A stretch of 48,785 nt of DNA from Bacteroides sp. (GTDB lineage: Bacteria; Bacteroidota; Bacteroidia; Bacteroidales; SM23-62), in NCBI GenBank assembly GCA_030640625.1, contig DAOWJB010000076.1:1-48785 (forward strand), given 5' to 3'. The position numbers were made by a program, and so were the translations under genes. The notes under the pieces are model-generated. The model searched no databases and was not told the DNA's origin. It worked only from the letters and a program-made list of their open reading frames with translations. Shown in pieces: positions 26,151 to 33,361 of the stretch; position 1 is the stretch's first letter, and every line of letters starts with the position of its first letter.

Positions 26151-27335
26151 TTAGGCGTTTGTACTTACTTTCACTCTTTTGAGCCTTCTTTTAATATGTG
26201 ATTCTATCACATAATGATCAATAAGCGGTGCAAAGACATTCATCAGCAGGATGGCCAGCATCACCCCTTCAGGGAAGGCCGGATTCAGCACCCGGATTAT
26301 GATGGCCAGCAGGCCGATGAGAAATCCGTATATCCACTTGCCCCTTTCGGTCTGTGCGGCACTTACCGGGTCGGTCGCCATAAAGACGGCACCAAAGGCA
26401 AATCCGCCCAGCATCAGGTGCTGCCAGAAAGGGATCTCCATCAAGGCATTTCCTCCGAATGAATTCAGGATCAGTCCCATGACCGTACCACCTGCAAAAA
26501 CCGAGAGGATGATCTTCCAGCTGCCCACACCGGTGTAAATAAGGAAAGCGGCCCCGATCAGGATGGCCAGCATGGAAGTTTCCCCGATCGATCCGGGTAT
26601 GATTCCCAGGAACATGTCCATGCCAGTCATGGGATCGCCTGTGGTATTAAGTATCTGTGGTTCATTGACAGCAGCTTGTCCAAGAGCTGTGGCTCCGCTA
26701 AATCCATCAACGATTCCTTCCCCCTTAAACAGGCCATTGATCCAGACCTTGTCTCCGGACATGAACGTGGGATATGCGAAGAATAAAAAGGCCCTTGCTG
26801 TGAGTGCCGGATTGAGAATATTCATGCCAACCCCACCAAAGACCTCCTTGCCAATGATCACGGCGAAGACTGTTGCTACAGCCACCATCCAGAGGGGGGT
26901 GTCAACGGGAACTACCAGTGGGACCAGGATGCCCGATACAAGGTAGCCTTCACTTACTTCATGACCCCTGATCTGGGCAAACAAAAACTCTATGCCCAGT
27001 CCGACTACATATGAGACAACAATGATCGGGAACACCTTGAGGAACCCGAACCAGAAATTCCCCAGAAGGGTGCGTTCCAATCCGATGGCCAGCGCATTCT
27101 GATAGCCAGTATTCCACATCCCCATGAGGATGGCAGGCACCAAGGCCAGCACCACGACAATCATGGTACGCTTCATATCCATTGCATCTCGGATATGCGA
27201 TCCTTTCTGGGTTACATGATTGGGTACAAAGAGGAATGACTCAAAGGCCTCGAATGTGGACTGCAAGGCAGCGAACTTCCCACCCTTTTCAAAATTCGGC
27301 TTGATCTTATCTACAAACCTTCTCAGTGAATTCAT
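26151..27335 (-). CDS. nqrB: Na+-translocating NADH:quinone reductase subunit B
   Basis: A 394-residue membrane subunit with about ten helices. It carries covalent FMN at Thr216 in VDGFSGATALGQ, an exact ApbE target site, and also binds riboflavin. NqrB forms the main sodium pathway. Family blocks are HIRDAMDMKRTMIVVVLALVP, of which RDAMDMKRTM is the conserved part, GYLVSGILVPLVVPVDTPLW (VSGILVPL), FGGVGMNILNPALTARAFLFFAYP (GMNILNPAL) and FMATDPVSAAQTERGKWIYG (ATDPVSA). It starts 33 bases after the nqrA stop. Confidence 0.97.
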   Translation of the reverse strand: MNSLRRFVDKIKPNFEKGGKFAALQSTFEAFESFLFVPNHVTQKGSHIRDAMDMKRTMIVVVLALVPAILMGMWNTGYQNALAIGLERTLLGNFWFGFLKVFPIIVVSYVVGLGIEFLFAQIRGHEVSEGYLVSGILVPLVVPVDTPLWMVAVATVFAVIIGKEVFGGVGMNILNPALTARAFLFFAYPTFMSGDKVWINGLFKGEGIVDGFSGATALGQAAVNEPQILNTTGDPMTGMDMFLGIIPGSIGETSMLAILIGAAFLIYTGVGSWKIILSVFAGGTVMGLILNSFGGNALMEIPFWQHLMLGGFAFGAVFMATDPVSAAQTERGKWIYGFLIGLLAIIIRVLNPAFPEGVMLAILLMNVFAPLIDHYVIESHIKRRLKRVKVSTNA

Positions 27336-27368
27336 ATGCGTATGGGATGATTTTTTTTAGATGATGAA

Positions 27369-28721
27369 TTACTCTAATTCTTTGATCATCTGATCAATTC
27401 CTTGCCTGATTATGGACTGGATCTCGATTTTCGAGGGACAGACGAACTCGCAAAGGGCGAAATCCTCCTCGGCTACCTCGAATATTCCCAATTGTTCCAT
27501 TTTCTCAATATCATCCACAAGGATGGCTTTCAAAAGGTGCATCGGGTATATGTTCATGGGCAGGACCTTCTCATACTCGCCGGTCAATACAAATGGCCTT
27601 TCTCCTCCCTTCAGATTGGTATCAACCTTATATTCCCTGCCAGGCATCAGCCAGGTGGCAAAACTCCTGGAAACGCTGAATTTGTTAAATCCAGGTGCTA
27701 TCCAACCAAACATTTCGTAATAATTCCCTTCCGGCAGGATGGTCAACTGACTGTCATAATAACCAAGGTATCCGATTTTATTTATTTTGCTTCCGGTAAG
27801 GGCATTTCCGCTGATATACCTCAAATCTCCCGGATTCACATTATCCACTACAAAGGGCTCAATACTGGTTCCGCTTAATACCTTGAAATACCTTGGCTTT
27901 TTAACCTCCGAACCGGTTACGGCTATTACCTTGGTGGCATCATAGACTCCCTGTTCAAACAAACGGCCAATCATGACCACCTCCTCGGGTTGTATGTACC
28001 AGACTGTCTCATCCTTGTTGACAGGGTCAACATGATGGATCTGAATGCCAGGATTTCCAGCCGGATGTGGTCCTTTAAAATAATGCAGGGTAACACCAGT
28101 TACTTCAGTAAAAACATCAGCGGCAGGATAATCAGCATTCAGGGAAAGGTGGACATCTCCCCTGGTTAGCTTATTCAGGACATTGATCCCTGTTTGAAAA
28201 ACCTTGTTGTTCCCTTTCACCACAAAATCCATATCCGGTGCCAGTGGGGCTGTATTAAAACCTGAAATAAAGATGGCTTTTGGTTCAACCTGTGAACGGG
28301 CAATCACCGCATAAGGCCGCTGCCGGATAGATGGCCAGAGGCCGGCATCCTGGATTTTCTGAATGATCTGCCCCCGGTCAAGAAACCCCGGATCGGCAGC
28401 CCTGAATTCTTCATATTCATTCTTTCCATCGGCTTCAACAACCACCTCCAGTATTCTTCTTCTTTCCCCCCTGTTGACGGCCTTGACCACACCACTGACC
28501 GGTGAGGTAAATTTAACTTCGGGCCTGAGTTTATCAAAGAAAAGGACCGATCCTGCTTTTACCGTATCTCCTGGCCTGGCAGCCAGTTTTGGCATGATCC
28601 CGGGAAAATCGATGGGTTTAACAGCGTAGGTAGAGGCAGGTTGTACGTTGGAAATAATCTTTTCGGCAGTTCCTTTCAGTTTTATATCAAGACCTTTCTT
28701 GATCTTAAATACCTTGGACAT
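27369..28721 (-). CDS. nqrA: Na+-translocating NADH:quinone reductase subunit A
   Basis: A 450-residue cytoplasmic subunit, the first gene of the nqr operon. It begins MSKVFKIKKGLDIKLKG, the family start, which is why ATG 28721 was chosen over one seven codons upstream. It contains DFPGIMPKLAARPGDTVKAG (KLAARPGDTVKAG), a biotinyl-lipoyl-like beta region, and a C-terminal AEEDFALCEFVCPSKIEIQSIIRQG with paired cysteines (CEFVCPSK). NqrA contributes to the quinone site. The promoter just upstream fits the Bacteroidota consensus well. Confidence 0.96.
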   Translation of the reverse strand: MSKVFKIKKGLDIKLKGTAEKIISNVQPASTYAVKPIDFPGIMPKLAARPGDTVKAGSVLFFDKLRPEVKFTSPVSGVVKAVNRGERRRILEVVVEADGKNEYEEFRAADPGFLDRGQIIQKIQDAGLWPSIRQRPYAVIARSQVEPKAIFISGFNTAPLAPDMDFVVKGNNKVFQTGINVLNKLTRGDVHLSLNADYPAADVFTEVTGVTLHYFKGPHPAGNPGIQIHHVDPVNKDETVWYIQPEEVVMIGRLFEQGVYDATKVIAVTGSEVKKPRYFKVLSGTSIEPFVVDNVNPGDLRYISGNALTGSKINKIGYLGYYDSQLTILPEGNYYEMFGWIAPGFNKFSVSRSFATWLMPGREYKVDTNLKGGERPFVLTGEYEKVLPMNIYPMHLLKAILVDDIEKMEQLGIFEVAEEDFALCEFVCPSKIEIQSIIRQGIDQMIKELE

Positions 28722-28753
28722 GGAATAATTTTTGATTTGCAAAAAACGTTTGA

Positions 28754-28783
28754 CAAAAATAGGTATTTTTAATTTTCCTGCAA
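28754..28783 (-). promoter_or_regulatory. Predicted promoter of the nqr operon
   Basis: On the minus strand TTG (plus 28781-28783) is followed after 19 bases by TATTTTTG (plus 28754-28761). This is an almost ideal Bacteroidota promoter. It is placed 32 bases before the nqrA ATG. Confidence 0.7.
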
Positions 28784-28809
28784 GACGGAATACCTGAGAT
28801 TCAGATAAT

Positions 28810-28831
28810 AAAACTTTACATGTAAAGTTTT
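28810..28831. promoter_or_regulatory. Perfect 22-bp palindrome between nqrA and the type IX plug gene (candidate operator)
   Basis: The half-site AAAACTTTACA is followed immediately by its exact reverse complement TGTAAAGTTTT, with no spacer. It lies in the spacer between divergent genes, about 27 bases upstream of the nqrA TTG element and 8 bases before a TTGACA on the plus strand. A terminator is not expected here because both genes read outward, so a dimeric regulator site is the best reading. Confidence 0.6.
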
Positions 28832-28838
28832 TAATATG

Positions 28839-28866
28839 TTGACATATATATTATTGCTGTTATGAT
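28839..28866 (+). promoter_or_regulatory. Possible promoter of the DUF5103 gene (sigma70-like spacing)
   Basis: TTGACA (28839-28844), 16 bases, then TATGAT (28861-28866). This resembles an E. coli-type promoter rather than the TTG/TAnnTTTG form seen elsewhere in the window. No TAnnTTTG box is present before this gene. In AT-rich DNA such a match can be accidental. Confidence 0.3.
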
Positions 28867-28896
28867 GGGTTTGATCTGCTATAAAACATAATTAAT

Positions 28897-30198
28897 ATGA
28901 CCATTCAGAAGATCGTGTTCAGGTTGAATAAATCCTTGATCGCCGGTGCATTGCTGGTCTTCATTGGGTTGGCGGAGCTTGTCTCCCAGGAAGCATTTTA
29001 TACAGATTGTATTTACCTTCCCACCATCAAATCTGTTCAGCTCCACAGGGCCGGTTGGGATATGACCTATCCCATTATTGAATTAAACAGTGCCGATCAG
29101 CTGGAACTCCGTTTTGATGACCTCAGCGATGCGGTAAAGAATTATTCCTATACAATTGAACATTGTGATGCAGACTGGATGCCATCGAATCTCAGCGTGG
29201 ATGAATATATTGATGGATTCAACCATCAGCCCCTTCAGGATTATTCCCTGTCCTTTAACACCCATGTAAACTATGTTCATTACAAAGTGGTATTGCCGAA
29301 TGATGACATGGGAATAAGGATATCCGGTAATTATGTCTTTAAGATATTCGAGGACTTTGACGAAAGTAACCTTGTACTCGTACAGCGTTTTTCAGTAGCA
29401 GAGCCCCTGGTCAGTATCCATGGAAATGCCGGCCGGCCGGTCGCAGATCCATACAGGGATGACGGTCACCAGATTAGCTTCAAGGTTTTGCTGGGATCGG
29501 TTAGCATCAATGATCCGTATTCCGAGATCAAGGTTGCGATACAGCAGAACAACCGCTGGAATATGTCCATAAGAAACCTGAAGCCGCTCTTTATCACGGA
29601 CGAAATGCTGGATTATGACCATCAGTCACAAAATATTTTCAAGGGCGGAAATGAATACCGCTATTTTGATATCAAAAGCATGCGCTATCAGGCAGAAATG
29701 GTCCGGGATATCCAGTACAAGCCACCTCATTACCACGTTTACCTGGTCCCCGATGAACTCCGGTACAATGGCCGTTATTTTTTCCGGGGCGACCTGAACG
29801 GCCGTTATTATATTGAGGTCCAGGAAGGCGTAAAGAGACATACGGAATCAGATTATGTGCATGTTCACTTCACGCTTCCAATGCCGGTACCTGTTGTTGA
29901 TGGTAAGCTTTATGTATGCGGTGCCCTGTCTAACTGGCAGTGCAATGAATCGAACCAGCTGTCGTATAACTTTGAAACAAAATCATACGAACTTGAGCTG
30001 CTTCTGAAACAGGGATATTATAATTATGAATATGTATTTGTCCGGGATGGATCAAGGTTTCCTGATGCCACCTATATTGAAGGGAGTCATTATGATACAG
30101 AAAATGATTATGTGATCTATGTTTACCTGACTACGAACACCTCCAGGTATGACAGGTTAATAGGTTACCAGATCCTGAACTCTATCAGAAAGAACTGA
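28897..30198 (+). CDS. Type IX secretion system plug protein (DUF5103 family)
   Basis: A 433-residue exported protein: charged start, hydrophobic helix ~14-30, then a beta-rich body. It matches the DUF5103 family, including an opening IKSVQLHRAGWDMTYPIIEL (SVQLHRAGW, PIIEL), YSYTIEHCDADWMPSNLS (YTIEHCDADW), EYIDGF, NYVFKIFED and a C-terminal segment YVCGALSNWQ resembling a carbohydrate-binding-module-like fold. In Flavobacterium a protein of this family was found to plug the outer-membrane translocon SprA. Its presence therefore signals a type IX secretion system. Other core T9SS genes are not in the window. It is divergent from nqrA and convergent with the HD gene. Confidence 0.9.
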   Translation: MTIQKIVFRLNKSLIAGALLVFIGLAELVSQEAFYTDCIYLPTIKSVQLHRAGWDMTYPIIELNSADQLELRFDDLSDAVKNYSYTIEHCDADWMPSNLSVDEYIDGFNHQPLQDYSLSFNTHVNYVHYKVVLPNDDMGIRISGNYVFKIFEDFDESNLVLVQRFSVAEPLVSIHGNAGRPVADPYRDDGHQISFKVLLGSVSINDPYSEIKVAIQQNNRWNMSIRNLKPLFITDEMLDYDHQSQNIFKGGNEYRYFDIKSMRYQAEMVRDIQYKPPHYHVYLVPDELRYNGRYFFRGDLNGRYYIEVQEGVKRHTESDYVHVHFTLPMPVPVVDGKLYVCGALSNWQCNESNQLSYNFETKSYELELLLKQGYYNYEYVFVRDGSRFPDATYIEGSHYDTENDYVIYVYLTTNTSRYDRLIGYQILNSIRKN

Positions 30199-30202
30199 CC
30201 GT

Positions 30203-30760
30203 TTACAGCCCGATCTCCTCCCCGATCTCTTTCATGGCATTCAGGCTGATCTCAACAAATTCCTGCAGCGGGATGCCAATCTTTTCACATTCCATGATGA
30301 TGTCCCTGTTCACAGAGGCTGCAAAAGCCTTTTGCTTCATTCTTTTCACAATGGATTTTGGCTTTACCGGAGCGATTTTTCGGTCAGGATAAACCAGCGC
30401 AGTAGCATAGATAAGTCCGGTTATCGTTTCCCCGGCAGCCAGCGCATGCTGAAATTCTGTTTCTCGCTGCAACCCCGTAGCCATCTCATTATGCATGCTA
30501 ATGGCATCCAGCACATCCTCATCCAGGTCAAAATCCTTTAAAAGTTCCCTGGCTTTCAGCGAATGCACTTTGGGATCCGCATTTGTGACCTCCACATCGA
30601 TATCATGCAACAATCCGGTAAGTGCCCATTTTTCCTCATCCCTGTCCAGTCTTCTTGCCAATGCACGCAAAACGGCTTCTGAAGACAGGGAATGATAGAT
30701 CATTTTCTGGTTTTTTATGTATCCGTTCAGGAGATTCCAGGCTTCATCACGTGTAATCAT
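30203..30760 (-). CDS. HD-domain metal-dependent phosphohydrolase
   Basis: A 185-residue protein with the HD-domain metal ligands: His23 in MIYHSLSSEAV, His52-Asp53 in LTGLLHDIDVE, and a further histidine in ISMHNEMAT. It fits the HDIG-type family of short predicted hydrolases found widely in anaerobes. The substrate is unknown; nucleotides or phosphoesters are typical for the fold. It ends 4 bases from the DUF5103 gene (convergent) and is divergent from the DUF1858 gene by 45 bases. Confidence 0.88.
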   Translation of the reverse strand: MITRDEAWNLLNGYIKNQKMIYHSLSSEAVLRALARRLDRDEEKWALTGLLHDIDVEVTNADPKVHSLKARELLKDFDLDEDVLDAISMHNEMATGLQRETEFQHALAAGETITGLIYATALVYPDRKIAPVKPKSIVKRMKQKAFAASVNRDIIMECEKIGIPLQEFVEISLNAMKEIGEEIGL

Positions 30761-30773
30761 TCTATCTTGTTAT

Positions 30774-30781
30774 TAATTTTG
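30774..30781 (+). promoter_or_regulatory. Predicted -7 box for the DUF1858 gene
   Basis: TAATTTTG at 30774-30781 matches TAnnTTTG, 24 bases before the ATG at 30806. No TTG is seen at the right distance. Confidence 0.35.
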
Positions 30782-30805
30782 TACCAAAATATTGAAAATA
30801 AACCT

Positions 30806-31027
30806 ATGCAGAAAGAGATTGACGCAAAGATTTCGATTGAGGACCTGGTGGATATTCTGCCGGCATCTGCCAGTTACCTGTCTGGAAAGGGCATCAGATG
30901 CATTGCCTGTGGCGAGCCCATCTGGGGTACCCTCGAAGAAGCAGCACTTGAAAAAGGATTCGGACAGGAAGAAATCAATGGATTTGTCAGGGAATTGAAT
31001 GAACTCCTGCGAGGGGGAGAAGAATGA
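30806..31027 (+). CDS. DUF1858 domain protein
   Basis: A 73-residue protein. The pattern is ISIEDLVDILPASASYLSGKGIRCIACGEPIWGTLEEAALEKG: the parts IEDLVDILP, a CxxC (Cys-Ile-Ala-Cys), and GTLEEAALEKGF match DUF1858, where a helical domain ends in a cysteine pair. The family is often found beside or fused to redox proteins and its role is not established. Starting at ATG 30806 gives the normal domain size. The longer frame upstream overlaps the divergent HD gene. The pterin synthase gene follows after 101 bases with its own -7 box. Confidence 0.85.
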   Translation: MQKEIDAKISIEDLVDILPASASYLSGKGIRCIACGEPIWGTLEEAALEKGFGQEEINGFVRELNELLRGGEE

Positions 31028-31073
31028 TTCCTGTTATCAGGAATTGAACATTATCCCTCGGAATGCGTTTTGG

Positions 31074-31081
31074 TATATTTG
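31074..31081 (+). promoter_or_regulatory. Predicted -7 box for the pterin synthase-folE pair
   Basis: TATATTTG at 31074-31081 fits TAnnTTTG exactly, 47 bases upstream of the ATG at 31129. A TTG at the standard distance is missing. The box lies inside the longer upstream reading frame, which supports the later start codon. Confidence 0.4.
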
Positions 31082-31128
31082 GAAAAGAGCTTGAAAATGA
31101 CTCAATTTACATTTTGAAACCGCTTACA

Positions 31129-31542
31129 ATGATCTATCTTACTAGAAGAGAACGTTTCAATGCTGCTCACAGGCTTTACCGTGAAGATTGGTCTGAGGAG
31201 AAGAATATGGATGTTTTTGGAAAGTGTTCAAACCCGAACTGGCACGGACATAATTATATCCTGTTCGTCACGGTAAAGGGAGAAATGAAACCTGAATTGG
31301 GTTATGTTGTTGATCTGAAAGTGCTCGGCCAGGTCATACGGGAGAAAATCATCGACAGACTCGACCATAAAAACATTAATCTCGAGGTAGATTTCATGAA
31401 AGGCAGGATGGCGTCAACAGAGCATATCGCCATGGCCATCTGGAAAGAACTTGATTCGCATATACTTGCCCTGGATGTGGAGCTTCACCGGATACGCCTT
31501 GAAGAAACGGAGAATAATTTTGTAGAATATTTTGGAAATTAA
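31129..31542 (+). CDS. 6-pyruvoyl-tetrahydropterin synthase / QueD family protein
   Basis: A 137-residue tunnelling-fold enzyme acting on dihydroneopterin triphosphate, the FolE product. The zinc ligands are His14 (FNAAHRL), His39 and His41 (NWHGHNY). The catalytic residues are Cys33 (FGKCSNPN), Asp79-His80 (LDHKNIN) and Glu126. The Cys is separated from HGH by five residues, as in animal 6-pyruvoyl-tetrahydropterin synthase (FGKCNNPNGHGHNY), whereas E. coli QueD has three. It may therefore make 6-pyruvoyl-tetrahydropterin rather than, or as well as, the queuosine precursor. The ATG at 31129 restores the normal family length. folE follows after 11 bases, so substrate and enzyme are made together. 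Confidence 0.88.
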   Translation: MIYLTRRERFNAAHRLYREDWSEEKNMDVFGKCSNPNWHGHNYILFVTVKGEMKPELGYVVDLKVLGQVIREKIIDRLDHKNINLEVDFMKGRMASTEHIAMAIWKELDSHILALDVELHRIRLEETENNFVEYFGN

Positions 31543-31553
31543 GCCCATATCCT

Positions 31554-32192
31554 ATGGAAATCATTAATAACGGTGCCGGACCGGCAGAAAACGAAGGGTA
31601 CAACAGGATAGATAAATTCAATGATGAAAAAACCGAAATATTAACCGGCCTTTATAAGAATGTCCTTGATACCCTAGGAGAAGACATCCGGAGGGAGGGC
31701 CTGGACCAAACCCCGAACCGGGTGGCAAAATCCATGCAGTTTCTAACGCAAGGATACGGGACTGATCCTGATCAGATTATTTCACAGGCCATGTTCAGAG
31801 AAGATTATAATGAGATGGTAATCGTAAAGGATATTGATGTTTTTTCCCTTTGTGAACATCATCTGATCCCTTTCCTGGGAAAAGCCCATGTTGCTTATAT
31901 ACCCAATGGTTACATTACAGGTTTAAGCAAGATCGCACGGGTGGTGGAGGCCTTTGCAAGAAGGCTTCAGGTACAGGAACGGCTGACCATGCAGATCCGT
32001 GACTGTCTCGAAACCACGCTCAAGCCGCTGGGAGTCGCAGTGGTAATAGAGGCCAAGCATCTTTGCATGGTAATGCGGGGCATCCAGAAACAAAATTCCG
32101 TGACAACTACCTCCGCTTTTACAGGTGAATTCCTCAATAATACCAGCACACGGGGAGAGTTCATCCACCTGATCGGCACGGGCCTGCATTAA
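31554..32192 (+). CDS. folE: GTP cyclohydrolase I
   Basis: Converts GTP to 7,8-dihydroneopterin triphosphate, the entry to folate, queuosine and biopterin synthesis. The 212-residue protein has the family motifs [13 protein letters not shown], then the zinc-site Cys and His in [20 protein letters not shown] (core CEHHLIPF), [22 protein letters not shown] ([17 protein letters not shown]) and the second zinc Cys in [11 protein letters not shown]. The N-terminal ~25 residues are variable, as usual. It is cotranscribed with the pterin synthase gene. A GC-rich hairpin followed by T-rich sequence lies 58 bases after the stop. Confidence 0.96.
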   Translation: MEIINNGAGPAENEGYNRIDKFNDEKTEILTGLYKNVLDTLGEDIRREGLDQTPNRVAKSMQFLTQGYGTDPDQIISQAMFREDYNEMVIVKDIDVFSLCEHHLIPFLGKAHVAYIPNGYITGLSKIARVVEAFARRLQVQERLTMQIRDCLETTLKPLGVAVVIEAKHLCMVMRGIQKQNSVTTTSAFTGEFLNNTSTRGEFIHLIGTGLH

Positions 32193-32249
32193 AAGATTCC
32201 ACCTACAGGCAAATATCAGTTTGCTCTGCATTTGAGTAATACTGTTTGA

Positions 32250-32282
32250 GTCCCGATCTAACGGATCGGGGCGAGTTGTTTT
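32250..32282 (+). terminator. Hairpin after folE, probable terminator
   Basis: CCCGATC (32252-32258), loop TAACG, GATCGGG (32264-32270), extended by a T-G and a G-C pair, then GCGAGTTGTTTTT. The stem is stable. The T-run begins a few bases after the stem, so termination may be partial. It stands between folE and the fabD -7 box. Confidence 0.5.
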
Positions 32283-32323
32283 TACGAAAGAGCAGAGTAA
32301 TCTGATTTTGCCGTTATTTTCCT

Positions 32324-32331
32324 TACTTTTG
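32324..32331 (+). promoter_or_regulatory. Predicted -7 box for fabD
   Basis: TACTTTTG at 32324-32331 fits TAnnTTTG, 29 bases before the fabD ATG. The closest TTG upstream (32308-32310) is too near, at 13 bases. Confidence 0.4.
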
Positions 32332-32360
32332 TCGAAATTTTTAACAATCAATTTTTTAGG

Positions 32361-33233
32361 ATGAAAGCATTTGTATTCCCCGGCCAGGGGGCACAATTCC
32401 CTGGAATGGGCAAAGATCTGTACGAAGAATATTCCGAGGCCAAAGACCGTTTCGAAGAAGCCAATGAAATACTCGGTTTCAATATCACCGGACTGATGTT
32501 TGATGGAACCGAGGAAGACCTCCGCCAGACGAAGGTAACACAGCCAGCCATATTTCTACATTCGGTGATCCTGGCTGGCACAATCGAGGATTTCCGGCCG
32601 GAAATGGTGGCTGGACATTCCCTTGGGGAGTTTTCCGCACTGGTGGCTAATAGATCACTTTCATTTGCTGATGGACTTAAACTCGTTTCAAAAAGGGCTT
32701 CCGCCATGCAAAAAGCCTGTGAGGCAGAAGCTTCCACTATGGCAGCTATACTCGGACTGGATGATGAAGTCGTGGAAAAAGTCTGCACTGAGATCCCGGA
32801 CGTGGTGGTCCCAGCCAATTATAACAGTCCAGGTCAGATCGTTATTTCAGGATCTATCGCGGGAATAGATAAAGCCGTTGAGAAATTATCCGGTCTTGGT
32901 GCAAAACGAGCCATCAAGCTGAGCGTTGGCGGCGCGTTTCATTCACCATTGATGGAACCGGCCAGGCAAGAACTTGAAACCGCCATCATGAACACCCCCT
33001 TCTCTACACCGTTATGTCCTGTTTACCAGAACTTTACAGCTCTGCCAACGAGTGATTCGGATACCATCAAGAACAACCTGATGGCACAGCTCACAGCTCC
33101 CGTCAGGTGGACCCAGACCATTCAGAACATGCTGCATGATGGTGCCTCATCTTTCACGGAAGTGGGACCCGGGAAGGTCCTCCAGGGACTGATCAGGAAA
33201 GTCGACAGGGAGGTACCCACAGCCAGTGCATAG
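32361..33233 (+). CDS. fabD: Malonyl-CoA:ACP transacylase
   Basis: Moves malonyl from CoA to acyl carrier protein for fatty-acid synthesis. The 290-residue protein starts AFVFPGQGAQFPGMGKDLY (FPGQGAQ), has the nucleophile Ser87 in VAGHSLGEFSALVA, and the catalytic histidine in SVGGAFHSPLMEPA. It ends EVGPGKVLQGLIRK, as in the family. It stands alone, with its own predicted -7 box and terminator-like hairpins on both sides, rather than in a fab operon. Confidence 0.96.
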   Translation: MKAFVFPGQGAQFPGMGKDLYEEYSEAKDRFEEANEILGFNITGLMFDGTEEDLRQTKVTQPAIFLHSVILAGTIEDFRPEMVAGHSLGEFSALVANRSLSFADGLKLVSKRASAMQKACEAEASTMAAILGLDDEVVEKVCTEIPDVVVPANYNSPGQIVISGSIAGIDKAVEKLSGLGAKRAIKLSVGGAFHSPLMEPARQELETAIMNTPFSTPLCPVYQNFTALPTSDSDTIKNNLMAQLTAPVRWTQTIQNMLHDGASSFTEVGPGKVLQGLIRKVDREVPTASA

Positions 33234-33262
33234 CAGACCGGTCAGCCTGGGTGTGTATATTT

Positions 33263-33295
33263 ACTATGATTGTCGGACTGACTATCATAGTTTTT
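33263..33295 (+). terminator. Hairpin between fabD and thrA, possible terminator
   Basis: ACTATGAT (33263-33270) and its exact inverse ATCATAGT (33284-33291) flank a 13-base loop and are followed by TTTTT (33291-33295). The stem is AT-rich and so weak. It could instead be an operator upstream of the thr genes, as the thrA -7 box begins 4 bases later. Confidence 0.4.
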
Positions 33296-33298
33296 AGC

Positions 33299-33306
33299 TA
33301 AATTTG
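33299..33306 (+). promoter_or_regulatory. Predicted -7 box for the thrABC operon
   Basis: TAAATTTG at 33299-33306 is an exact TAnnTTTG box, 55 bases before the thrA ATG. The nearest TTG (33270-33272) is 26 bases upstream, longer than normal. No threonine-rich leader peptide is seen in the 55-base leader. Confidence 0.4.
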
Positions 33307-33361
33307 CTTCTTTCATTAAAAATCAGAACATTAAGACCTATCCTGCTTTACAATTGATATT

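Noticed and set aside
33234-33361. A threonine attenuator leader before thrA
   Set aside because: No Thr/Ile-rich short reading frame is present, and the only clear hairpin lies upstream of the -7 box.
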